DNA of 22,325 nt from Plakobranchus ocellatus (Eukaryota > Mollusca > Gastropoda > Plakobranchidae), in the NCBI GenBank assembly GCA_019648995.1, contig BLXT01008384.1:473994-496318 (forward strand). Direction: 5' to 3'. Shown here piece after piece: positions 9,345-18,437 of the stretch. The first letter of the stretch is position 1. Every line of letters starts with the position of its first letter. The notes under the pieces were generated by a model. That model worked only from the letters and a program-made list of their open reading frames with translations. It was not told where the DNA came from and did not search any database. The position numbers and the translations under genes were made by a program.

Positions 9345-9938
9345 GTAAACAAAAACAGCATGATCTTCTTTATTTTGTCTTCTTTAGAGTTCTTACAACA
9401 AAGTTTTGTGTGGTAGTCCACGAAAGGAGTCAACCTTCAGATTATGTATTCACTTTAAAGGAAAGCCATAAAGGAGGGTAAAATGACTCACATCTCTTTG
9501 TTCAGAACTCTCTATAGACATAAAGCATTGTTAATTTCTGTTTAATTTAAGATTTTGATTCGAATCTGGTCATGTTGATGTGGCACTACTACTACACATT
9601 AACAATCTTCTCATTATTCATAAAGTTAAGCCAGTAATATTGTATCTTTTGATTCTCATTTTTTATTTTCTAAGTTCACTGATTGTTATGAACACCACCA
9701 GCTTTTTTTTTTTTTGCTGAATAATCTGTATTTTTTTTTTTTTATTTCATGCAGCAATTAACAGATTTTCAAGTTTCAGCCAAAAAGATATCTATCAGGT
9801 GTAATATTATATTTTACTACTGTATCATTTATACTCACAGTTACTCTTTTGTCTCTCTAATTCTTATTTGAAGGCCTTGTATTCGAATCTCCTTTCCTTT
9901 TAAAATCTATTTATTCTTACCATCTTGTTTCTCATCAG
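9345..9938. other. Intron 14
   Basis: 594 bp, AT-rich, with T runs near 9703-9716 and 9731-9743. Acceptor TCTTGTTTCTCATCAG. Confidence 0.8.
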
Positions 9939-10265
9939 GATGTAACATCCAGCATGGATGATGGTCTCCAGAAGGTTAACTATGTGTGTGACCAGGCTGA
10001 GCGTATCCTCCCACACACCAACCTGGAGGGCAAGAAACTCATTGAGGAGCAGGTCACCGAGCTGACCACTGACTGGGAGAGGCTCAACGGGTCTATTGCT
10101 GAGTGCACAGCTATGTTGGAGGGTGTTCAACAGAGATGGCATGAATACGAGCAGTATTATGGCTCGCTGGTCAAGTGGTTGGCAGACACAGAGAATGCTC
10201 TCAAAGCCAGCCCTGATCAGTGTGCTTTACTAGCCGAGAGGAAGACTCAGCTGGATAAATACAAG
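9939..10265 (+). CDS. SYNE1: Spectrin rod exon 15: R8 B half fused to R9 A half (109 aa)
   Basis: The 327-nt exon is bounded by TTTCTCATCAG and AAG|GTGGGA, phase 0. Residues 1-55 are an even-B half with Gly9, Glu21, L-P-H-T-N-L-E-G at 24-31 and Asp45-Trp46. Residues 56-109 are an odd-A half with Leu60-Glu61, Trp67, Trp80-Leu81 and the ending L-D-K-Y-K. It equals exon 12 in length and in the position of both halves, so the two blocks share one exon plan. Confidence 0.9.
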
Positions 10266-11090
10266 GTGGGAAACGTTGAAGGATTGAGTGATTAACACAT
10301 GAAACTACAAGAAATATGATTGTTTCAAATAAAAGTGAATGAAAAAGCAAGGTAAATGATTATTGGATAAAATTTTTCATTCTCTCTTTACTTAGTATTG
10401 CCAAGAGCAAAAACGAAAATGATGAAAGTGTTAAGAATATCAAAATTGAAGTTAAGATAATTAGCTAAAATTTAAGCTACTGCAAATGTTGAAGCATACG
10501 ATTCAGAAACAAATATGTCCTGCAAACAGTCTTATTTAGTTAGATATGGCATGTAACACTTATTGTGGGTGTAGAGGCATATATGGTAACTGCATAATTA
10601 CATAATTGTATTTATAATAATTTGTCTCTACACCAGAGTTATGAGGAAAAAGAAATTTAAAGGGTTTTTTTGTCCTCTATGACATTCCTTTTTTAAAAGT
10701 TTACAAGTCCCACATCTTGATTTGAATCTGCCATAGCTCCTCACAATTTTCCCTACTGCAGGTCATTTCAATGTTTTAAATATGCTCAACATGTGACTTC
10801 CTGCTCATTTGAACTGATCTTTAGACAAATATTTGCACATCTTTTTTTTCTAATTTTGTTTGTGATCAGAAGAAGATATTGAAAGCCCTTTTGGCCCATT
10901 AGTCTTTATATTTGAGATATGCTATGATTCAAAATATTAGAAACTCATTTTGTAAATTGTTATTCTTATCTGTTATGTTATGAATCACAAAAGAAAATAT
11001 CAAAATATAGTGCAGAGTATACAGTTCACCATGCTTGACATACATATTCTTCCGTGCAGTAATCAGAGTATGAAACTTTTCAATCCTCAG
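10266..11090. other. Intron 15
   Basis: 825 bp, AT-rich. It contains a 12-bp near-perfect inverted repeat (10568-10634), annotated separately. The acceptor CTTTTCAATCCTCAG is clear. No exon-like stretch. Confidence 0.8.
10568..10634. repeat. Short inverted repeat with 12-bp arms
   Basis: GGTGTAGAGGCA at 10568-10579 is matched by TGTCTCTACACC at 10623-10634 (11 of 12 positions pair). The 43-bp interior is AT-rich. It could be a tiny decayed MITE or a transcript hairpin. No target-site duplication is evident. Confidence 0.6.
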
Positions 11091-11243
11091 ATGATTCTTG
11101 CAGACATAGAGAACCACAGGCGCCTGGTGAATGAGCTGGCAGACAGAGTGGCCAACCTGGAGGCTCTGTGTGACAACCCAGGTGTTGCTGACTCATTGGC
11201 TGACATTCAAGACAGATTTAGAGCAGTGGTAGACAAAGCTAGG
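11091..11243 (+). CDS. SYNE1: Spectrin rod exon 16: R9, B half (51 aa)
   Basis: The 153-nt exon lies between TCAATCCTCAG and AGG|GTAAGA, phase 0. It starts with ATG by chance. It is an odd-B half with Asp5-Ile6, His9, Leu16, Arg19 and Arg42-Phe43, ending D-K-A-R. It closes the R8-R9 block of exactly 645 nt. Confidence 0.85.
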
Positions 11244-11447
11244 GTAAGAATGCTTTCAGGGAATAAAGATTTTCTGATTTGGTTTTAGACAATGGACGTC
11301 GTTGAACAATTGTATCTTTTAGGAGAGAGAGAGAGAGTATGGACAAGTGTATATTTCATATACGTATTCGTTGATACATTTATTTTAGACAGTCTCTAGT
11401 TCATTGTAAGCTGAACTTATAATCTCATCTTATTTCTTCAATCCTAG
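11244..11447. other. Intron 16
   Basis: 204 bp, the shortest intron here. It contains a (GA)n run at 11323-11337. Acceptor TTTCTTCAATCCTAG. Confidence 0.85.
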
Positions 11448-11615
11448 GATCAAGTGGAAGTTCTCCAGCGAGGTTATGATGAGCACCTTGCATTCCATGA
11501 TGCCCAACAGGACTGTGAGAAGTGGCTGCTCAGTATGTCCTACAAACTTATGTCTCACAACACACTCAACACCTCCACCATGGAACTGACCAACAGGCAG
11601 ATAGACAAGCATAGG
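11448..11615 (+). CDS. SYNE1: Spectrin rod exon 17: R10, A half (56 aa)
   Basis: The 168-nt exon follows TCAATCCTAG and ends AGG|GTGAGA, phase 0. It begins like an even-A half, with His13, Phe16 and Trp26-Leu27 in place, but Asp39 and Gly42 are replaced by Thr and the segment L-N-T-S-T-M-E-L-T stands where other even repeats have S-G-D/E. It is one residue longer than the other even-A halves. This is the first departure from the repeat plan in the window. Confidence 0.83.
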
Positions 11616-12755
11616 GTGAGAAAGCTGTTCAAAATTTAAGGAGTCCATGAATGTTGAATATGTTATCAATTTCCATTTAAGTACTAGCCAAATCCATTGC
11701 TGGTTTTCATCATTGCTTGATGAGATATTTTCTAGAAAACGAAATTTATGCACCAAACTTTTAATGCTATTTTTCCATTTGGTTTTGTGTAGGGGTGCAC
11801 AAAAGTCCAGAATAGTATTATTTCTATTTCTAGGATGCAGTTAATGCTGCAAAGCTGGCACTGAGTTAATTGCTTTCTAAAATTCTTTATATGATTAAGT
11901 CTGAAAATTGTTGACTTTTAAAATATATCCATGTCAACATTAACACATTATTTTCACCCTTATCTCCTTTATAGAAAGATGTATAAACTGATATTAATGT
12001 GAAGATCGTAGGCCAAACTTGTAGTAGGGCAAAGATAGTTTAGGATAGTTGGCCATTGAGGCAAAAGACATATAAGCAGTAAATGAGAAACAAATGTGCA
12101 ATGCTTGATTAAATGTATGACATAATTATATGCTTTAGTCATAGTCAACTTATCATTGGTTAATACTTATTGAGATTTCTGCTACTCGTTAAAATTTAAA
12201 TGTAATCCTGTTGTTTGTGCAGCATTCTTGCAAAATGAATGAATTGAGATCTAAGTTACTAAGTCAAATAAAAATTCTAAGGGAATAAAACGTACCATTT
12301 CTTCCCATGCAGAAAATCTGTGGTATGCCTGTAGAAATTTCTACAAAGAAACAATTTAAAAAAAAACTTTTTTAGATTGAGCCTTGATATAAAATAAATC
12401 ATACACATCAGCAACTTGACTTTTGAGATTACTGTACATTTTTTCGTGGATGATACAAATATGGTCATCCTGTCCATGTCGCAACTGTCATACACCTACA
12501 CATTTCTTGTTTTCCACCTTTTTTATTAATTATCTTAATTTAATTTTCCAATAAAAAAAAGAAAAAATTATTGTTTAATTTTAACAATCAATATTCTCTC
12601 ATAGTTATGACCTGGTTGTGCCTGTAAAAAATGTAAATGATGAAATCACCATGCAAACATTCATATGTGTGTATGTTGATATGTGTGTGTATAAAAACTA
12701 AATATTTATGTAAAGGGCATTTGATAAAGTGCATATTATCTATAAATCTATCCAG
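11616..12755. other. Intron 17
   Basis: 1140 bp, AT-rich, with a short TG-rich stretch near 12665-12691. Acceptor CTATAAATCTATCCAG. No exon-like or mobile element seen. Confidence 0.8.
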
Positions 12756-12932
12756 CTGATCTTACGAGAAATTGAAGACTACCGCCTGAGCCTGGACTCG
12801 GTGTCCAGACTTGGCCAACAGCTAATCCTGAGCAATCCTCGCCTCCCACGGTTGGCTACTCAAGTCCAGGCCTTGTTGACCAACCTGGAGGAAAGTTATC
12901 TCAACCTTCAGTCCACAGCACACCAGATTAGG
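12756..12932 (+). CDS. SYNE1: Spectrin rod exon 18: R10, B half, extended (59 aa)
   Basis: The 177-nt exon lies between CTATCCAG and AGG|GTGAGT (strong donor), phase 0. Its start resembles odd-B halves (Glu5-Ile6, Tyr9, Leu13, Val16), although it follows an even-A half. At 59 residues it is longer than either B type (51 or 55). The middle, S-N-P-R-L-P-R-L, breaks the helices and is unlike the other turns. R10 (115 residues) is thus a hybrid, and the last repeat before the alternative ends. Confidence 0.83.
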
Positions 12933-14987
12933 GTGAGTACTCTATTTTCAATGCTCAGGCTGGAGACTTTAGATTATAGAATGCATCTAGCATATTCCTC
13001 TCCACCCTGTACACAGCTAGACCAATCACTCCCAGTATGATAGTATCAACAAATTAGTGTGTTCATGATATTACTGAAAATAGGTCAATTCTGTTATGCC
13101 ACTTGGTGTTACACATTGCGAAGTCATATTTCAGTGTGATTTGATTCAGTTTTGTGTGAAGTTCATTGTGAGTTTAAACTAAGTGGTAATGAGCCTTCTT
13201 CAATCGCATGTCACTTGGGGTGTCAGATCTGTGTCTATCAATCAGTTCCTACACTGTTTGTGCCATAACACAGGATAGAGTAGGGATTAAAATAGGTAAT
13301 TTGTTAGCCTCTACAAAGATTTGAGATCCCTTGCAAAGTGAGGGTGAAGAAAGCTTGCCGAGAGATGAAATGTTAAATGGAAGAAGGAAAAGAAAAATGC
13401 TGGTGTTCCACCAGATAAAAGCAAAATAGGTAGAACTTCTGAATATTTTCACTGTTGCCGCTGTCACCACATTTTGTGGTTTTCTTTGGAAACAATTATA
13501 TTTAATCTGAAATGTATCAAGAAGCCTCTACAGATTATGAAGATGTGTTCTTTGAAATTGATCAAAGAGGCAAAAAAAAAAATATTTATAATTTGCCAGT
13601 AAAGAAAACCTTGTTAGGTAAAACACATAATTAAACATCCAAAATTTTCTTTAAAACTACCCCAAATAAATGAAAATAAATTTGAATCATAACTATTTCT
13701 TGAATTTTGGTCAAAAAATGTTTCATTGTAATTTTTTAAAGATACTTACTAGTAATGCAATAGAATAGATGACGCTCATGGAGATTCTGTTTCTTTCTTA
13801 ACTATTAAGCTACACCCAATGTACTGGATAAGTCTTCTGTGTTATTAACTCTGCCTTATCATATGTTAAAATTAATAAACAATGAATGCATTAAGCTTCT
13901 CAAGTCTGGTTTAGCTCGGAGGCATTGTTTTCAAAATAATAACTCTGAAATGTCTCTATTTTATTTCTGCTTACAATTTTTAATTCAATGTTTGTTGTCA
14001 TTTTCCACAAGAGAGAGTACTGAAAAAAAAAAACCAAAACATTTTATACACCCAAAAGTTAATGGGTAAAACCCATTCTATGTAGCTTGTTGGCCATTAG
14101 GGCTCAAATCTGTAGCCTACTCATTGGACACATTTAGTGCTGTCATAGAAAAAGAAGAAATATTTCACGTCAGGTGGTTTTGTATTTCTGCTTTTTCCTG
14201 TTGTCTGCCCACTTGTAGAAATGTTCAAAGTCAAAACAATCACGCAAAACTTTGACCTTCTTGTGGCCCTGTGATCACGATTAAGACAATGCAATGAGTG
14301 ATGACCTAGATAAGCACTGGGTGGCAGAAAAAAGCTTCTATTAACGCTTGCTCAACTCTTTAGCTCAGTGTTATTATCATTGTGAACATTTCTTTCCTCT
14401 GCCTGCCTTTTAATGCTGTCTAAATTTTGTACTGCTGAGAGCTACCTGTCGTTTGCTGGGCTTTAAAAGATTAGTGCCGTTTAAAATTGATATTTATACT
14501 CTATAGTCATAGACTTTATAATGTTCATAACTAGGTCTCTTACAAGAAAACATATACACAATAAAATCTCTTTCATTATTGTCATTAATATGAAGGAAAT
14601 TCATCTTATCCTAGAATATTTGTCTAGAGGTTTGATGTCAGATAAAGCTGAAATATCTTTTACACTAGTATAGTTAACTAAATAATCACAAGTAATAGGA
14701 GATAAGATTGGACATTAGCTTTGTTTATTAATCCTAATGATTTATCCTAAAGATTCGATTTGTTTTGAATGAACCCTTTGATTTACGCAGTAGCAATGGC
14801 ATAATCTTGTGAAGAATAAAAGCAACTAAATCTAAGCTGCCATTGAGGCGTCTTTGATTTGTGGTAGATATTTTAACGCCTAGCACCATTCTACTTTCCT
14901 ACACACCCAACACTAAAGTACACGCACTTGGCATTTCCTGACCCTAACGCGACCTTTCTCCCCTCTCTGACCTTCCGCTCTGTTTAG
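12933..14987. other. Intron 18 (to the first alternative last exon)
   Basis: 2055 bp of mostly AT-rich sequence with no spectrin-like coding stretch. A weak inverted match (TGTTATGCCAC at 13092, GTGCCATAACA at 13260) is probably chance. The acceptor CTGACCTTCCGCTCTGTTTAG is excellent, after a long CT-rich tract from about 14952. Confidence 0.75.
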
Positions 14988-15320
14988 AGGCTGGAGATGT
15001 ATGGCTCCACCACTAGGTGGGGCGTCCAGTTCTCCCTCTACGAGCGCTTGGCCTCGCGCTGGAAGCCCATCACTTTTGCTTCTTATGTGAAGCCGTTCAG
15101 ATCTCAGCTTGCAACCAAATCCCTCCTCCAGCTCAGCCAAATGGGCTCAAAATCCGCCGGAGAAGAGAGAGACGGGCAGATAAAATCATCTCCACTCAGC
15201 GGCAAGGCAGTTCTCGCTCAGTCTCCTTCCCTTTCACCCCACCCATCCATCCCTGCTGTCCATCGGTCTCCAAGGAAAGCCATCTTAGTCAAAGCAAAAC
15301 CCGCCCTCCGAAATGCTTAA
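14988..15320 (+). CDS. SYNE1: Alternative last exon 19: 110-aa KASH-less C-terminus
   Basis: The acceptor at 14986-14987 continues exon 18 in phase 0 for 110 codons to TAA at 15318. Residues 1-25, with Trp11, Leu17-Tyr18 and Trp25, faintly recall a spectrin helix A. The rest is basic and Ser/Pro-rich, with S-P at three or more places (S-S-P-L, Q-S-P-S, R-S-P-R), and probably disordered. No transmembrane segment or KASH tail is present, so this isoform could not anchor in the nuclear envelope by KASH. In vertebrates, KASH-less SYNE1 products such as CPG2 are known. Base composition is far richer in GC and CpG than around it. A second frame (15017-15328) is also open but cannot be reached from this acceptor. 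An alternative reading is a CpG-rich regulatory element with a chance ORF. Confidence 0.6.
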   Translation, partial: RLEMYGSTTRWGVQFSLYERLASRWKPITFASYVKPFRSQLATKSLLQLSQMGSKSAGEERDGQIKSSPLSGKAVLAQSPSLSPHPSIPAVHRSPRKAILVKAKPALRNA

Positions 15321-16045
15321 AGAGCCGGTAACTATGGCGTCAGTTTCCGCCGCGTGGCACGCACTTTCTCAACTTCATTATTAACACAACTTGGTTGTGC
15401 AGTGGCCTGCATGTCATCCCTTCAGATTCTCACTCTTCTCTCTTCCCATGAGGAGGCAAACAATCCCATGCTCTATATGAGACCCCCATTTCCCAAAAAT
15501 TAAGGCTTAAGTTAGAGGGTTTGCTTCTAAACTGATTTCTTGTTGTCGAAACTTAAATGAAAAATTAGAGACAAAGAATTTATCGGTCCCTCCAAGGACT
15601 ATCAGTTTTTGGCTTTATTATTTTAAAAAGACTCATTGAGAGGTTATCAGATGACACATCTATAAACAGTTATCTTTCTTTTGTCCCATCCTAATGTATT
15701 ATTCTTGCAGTAAGGAGAAATCCTGGCATTTTTTAAAGGCTTAAATCAGTTATAAAACAAACATGACCCCATATCGTTCTCACTGATGATCTTTCCGTCC
15801 CTTCTACACCGTAAATCACTTATCTGTCACCTGTCCATTACTGAGAGAGAAAACCTCTGGTTTCAAAGAACCATGCTCTGGCTGAACACCAAACACAAAT
15901 CCTCACGCTTGCCCATTGACACAATCACACTGCCAAGGGGCCAGACTTTCCTTTTGCTTGCAGTGCTTTGTGAATTGCCAGGGCACTTCTATGTCAAAGC
16001 CAGGATTATAATTATATTATTAAGGCAAGTGTATAAAAAGCACCA

Positions 16046-16051
16046 AATAAA
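16046..16051 (+). terminator. Candidate poly(A) signal AATAAA for exon 19
   Basis: This is the first AATAAA downstream of the exon 19 stop codon, giving a 3'UTR of about 740 nt. It is followed at 10-35 nt by a GT-rich stretch (TATGTTGTGAAGGGGC and GTGTG) as expected for a cleavage site. Confidence 0.55.
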
Positions 16052-16196
16052 ACCATTCTATGTTGTGAAGGGGCAAGTGTGAAATTACCGTTGCAATACA
16101 CGGCAAGCCGCCGCTGCAAGATGGCACATTGAAAGTGAATGGCCCCCTTGAGTGCTATCATCACATGTTTAAAGCTGTTTCTGCACCCTGATAGCT

Positions 16197-16324
16197 TATA
16201 ATTATTCCGTGTGGTCACACGCACACACAAGCACACACACAAAACTTTCATCTGAAACTTTATAATTATTCTGTGTAGTCACGCGCGCACACATGCACAC
16301 ACACAAAACTTTCATCCAAAACTT
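16197..16324 (+). repeat. 64-bp tandem duplication with CA-rich core
   Basis: Copies lie at 16197-16260 and 16261-16324. Both start TATAATTATTC and end AAAACTTTCATC-x-x-AAACTT, with a CACACA-rich middle. Comparing by eye I count seven differences in 64 positions. Confidence 0.9.
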
Positions 16325-16462
16325 TGAAATTTCACTTGTTTTCTTTCCGTATTTGATGATAAAAGTGAACCCTTAAAACAAGAAGTATAGCTCGCTCCCT
16401 GTTAACCAAATTCCCCTCTCAAGTGATGATTATTTTTCTTCTTTTTAAATATTTATAGAGTC

Positions 16463-16747
16463 TTATATTCCTCCATCCATAAGATATTTTCGAAAGGGTT
16501 TTTTTTTTGTTTGTTTTTTTTTTTGAGGTTTTGCGATTGTCAGATTTGTTTTTAAATCCTCTAATTCATCTCTCCAATATTTGAAATATGAATTTTCTTT
16601 GAAAATCTCATCTGCTGTTTTTTCCCTTGTCTGCACCTTTCCTGTTCTATCTTGAAGCTTAAAAGTTTTATTCACAGTCTTATCTGCCGTGTCCTTTCTC
16701 AATGTGAACTGTCTGAAGATTTTATTTAAAATTTCGGTATCTGCCAT
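16463..16747 (-). CDS. Unidentified antisense ORF, 94 aa (possible small gene or element fragment)
   Basis: A minus-strand frame opens with ATG at 16747 in a favourable context (A at -3, G at +4) and ends at TAA (16463-16465). An in-frame stop lies 24-26 nt upstream of the ATG. The first 75 residues look protein-like, mixing charged and hydrophobic residues (M-A-D-T-E-I-L-N-K-I-F; Y-F-K-Y-W-R-D-E-L-E-D-L). The last part is Lys-rich (K-P-Q-K-K-K-Q-T-K-K-K) and encoded by A runs. I do not recognise a family. It could be a fragment of a mobile element, a decayed retrocopy or chance. The host stretch is intron or intergenic for the plus-strand gene. Confidence 0.3.
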   Translation of the reverse strand: MADTEILNKIFRQFTLRKDTADKTVNKTFKLQDRTGKVQTREKTADEIFKENSYFKYWRDELEDLKTNLTIAKPQKKKQTKKKPFRKYLMDGGI

Positions 16748-18356
16748 ATTTCTCAGAATTCTCTTTCCCTCTTACATTGTGCTTTTTTGGTTTTTTTTTT
16801 TAATACCTCTATCTCATTCTATACCCTCCCCGACCTCTCTTTCCCTTTAAAGTTCTAAAAGTTAATACATTGTATATCTAAACCATCTCAATCTCTTCCC
16901 AATCTTGCAAGTTTTGTGGTTGATTAAACTTCCATGCGATTTTCTTTTTGTTTTTTTCTTTCACCTCTGAGTTAAAAACAAAACCGGAATCGTGTTCACA
17001 ACTAGAAATGGTCCGGCATTACGATGAATGATTTTATTACGACAATAAAAATTTCAAAACACTTGCTAAGTTTTTTGCTACTAAAATCGTAACTACGTAA
17101 CTTGTAACACATTTGATTTCATTTTTGTTTTATTTTTGTTTTCTAATGATTATTACTGTCGGTTAAAATTGAAAAAGAGAAATCTGTTGCCATTGGTTCA
17201 ATTATTAGAGACTCGCTTAAAAAATTGTCCTGTCTGTAGATGTGAATGTTGTTTTCAAGATTAAACTTCTTTTGTTTCGTTACTTTTTTGTTTCTTTTTT
17301 AAATGTAATAATCGTTAGATTGTGCTTGCATGGTTGGTTATAACCAGCCAGTAATCTTTGGTGATGGAAGAAAACAAAAAGAAAACAAAAAAAAAAACCT
17401 ACCCAAAGAACGAAATTCCTCTACAGTTTGGTTTGAACATAATCTTTCTCACCTTCATCATCTTAACGGTTGATTGCTGCTGCACTAGTTTTCTTCGTGC
17501 CTTCATGATTGTGTCTCTAACGTAGTTGGATGCATGTGTGTTTGTGATTTTCACACACTATGTCATTATAAGCGTGTTTATTTTTCTTTTTATTTCATAG
17601 TATATTATTAGTGAATACTTTTTACGTTAGCAATATCAATATAATATGTTCCTCAACAAATGGCATTATTTGAAAAGTTAAGTACCCAGATTAGCATTTT
17701 GCAGATTTAGGATAATTCTTAAAATATAATGTCAATCGAATTTCGGGCCAATTCCCTAAGATCAAGGACACTTCATAGAATATTTTTTTTAAAAATTATA
17801 TGCCTTGAGATGGTCTTAAAAACCTCATGGTTTGTTAAACAATTGTTGAAGAAAAAGTTGCTTTTTCAAGGAGCAATTTCTCTGATCTTATTTGCCTTCA
17901 TTAAATCTTCCATTGAATGAATAAATTTGTTTTAAAAGTAGGAAGAATCTTTTAAAGAAACAATCTTTTTATAGGGCATGTGCAGCAAAAAAAAGTATGA
18001 TCTTGAAAGTAATAATTAGTCATAATGCCCTCCGTATGTGTTTATTTGACTATGCTTATGTCAAAGGACTTGGTTCAGGACAGAAAAAAACTTTATTTAA
18101 AAATCAAAATAGGAAATAAAGAAAAAAACAAAGAAGTTTTAAAATGTAGGTGGTAGAGGCAAACTGGTGAAACATTAAATAAATCGGAAATAAGAAACTG
18201 GCGCATTTAAAAGTGATGGAAACCAAGTCCTTTGAAGATAGTTTTGAATGTTGTTTCTGTTGAATGTGCTGTAAACCATTTTTCTCTGTGTTATTTTTGA
18301 GTGTTATTGTGAGAGTGTGTGCCTAATTTTGGCGGTGCATGGTCCTTCCTCTACAG

Positions 18357-18437
18357 ATGGTGCTGGACCATATCGATCTTCACAAGGTTTACTCCAACAG
18401 GCCCTACTCGTATTCAACCTACCGATACCGATACTGA
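18357..18437 (+). CDS. SYNE1: Alternative last exon 20: 26-aa Tyr/Arg-rich C-terminus
   Basis: After CTTCCTCTACAG, 26 codons in phase 0 run from ATG at 18357 to TGA at 18435-18437. Spliced to exon 18 it would end the protein shortly after R10. It begins M-V-L-D-H-I-D-L-H-K-V-Y and ends Y-S-Y-S-T-Y-R-Y-R-Y, with seven Tyr in 26 residues. The stretch is much richer in GC than its surroundings, which supports a real exon. It has no KASH features. The ATG is simply the first codon after the acceptor. Evidence is the acceptor, frame, composition and a poly(A) signal 214 nt after the stop. RNA support cannot be judged here. Confidence 0.55.
   Translation: MVLDHIDLHKVYSNRPYSYSTYRYRY

Larger units (their letters stand above)
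15321..18356. other. 3'UTR of exon 19 and following noncoding region
   Basis: 3036 bp. The first part to about 16070 is the likely 3'UTR of exon 19, given the first AATAAA at 16046. Further on lie the 64-bp tandem duplication and an unidentified minus-strand ORF. The rest is AT-rich with no coding signal. For the short isoform ending in exon 20, the whole stretch is intron, ending in the acceptor GGTCCTTCCTCTACAG. Confidence 0.6.
524..18437 (+). other. SYNE1: Partial nesprin-1/MSP-300-like giant spectrin-repeat gene (rod exons plus alternative 3' ends)
   Basis: Eighteen GT-AG exons join in one frame to encode 1078 residues forming ten spectrin repeats. Two later exons supply alternative C-termini. 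Seen directly: every intron is phase 0, repeats alternate between two types, and the alternation has no gap, so no rod exon seems to be missing. Known of the family: nesprins (SYNE, MSP-300, ANC-1) are huge proteins with N-terminal calponin-homology actin-binding domains, a long spectrin rod and, in some isoforms, a C-terminal KASH domain in the outer nuclear membrane. Inferred: the identity rests on the motif style of the repeats (W...WL, then C-S-D-x-x-G-D/E; L-P-x-T-x-x-x-G; D-W-E), which recalls invertebrate MSP-300/nesprin. Other giant spectrin-repeat proteins (dystonin/shot, spectrin, dystrophin) fit less well. The 5' part lies upstream of the window. Confidence 0.75.

Noticed and set aside
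13092..13270. 11-bp inverted match TGTTATGCCAC / GTGCCATAACA
   Set aside because: One mismatch in 11 bp over 180 bp is expected by chance in DNA of this length. No element-like interior.
14913..15140. 75-codon minus-strand frame across exon 19
   Set aside because: GC-rich DNA opens frames on both strands. It has no splice or motif support.
15017..15331. Second open frame in exon 19 (104 codons, plus strand)
   Set aside because: It has a stop just upstream (15014-15016) and cannot be read from the 14987 acceptor in phase. An acceptor at 15016 would lack a good pyrimidine tract.
15786..16082. 98-codon plus-strand frame downstream of exon 19
   Set aside because: It lies in the proposed 3'UTR, has no clear acceptor in front and no recognisable motif.
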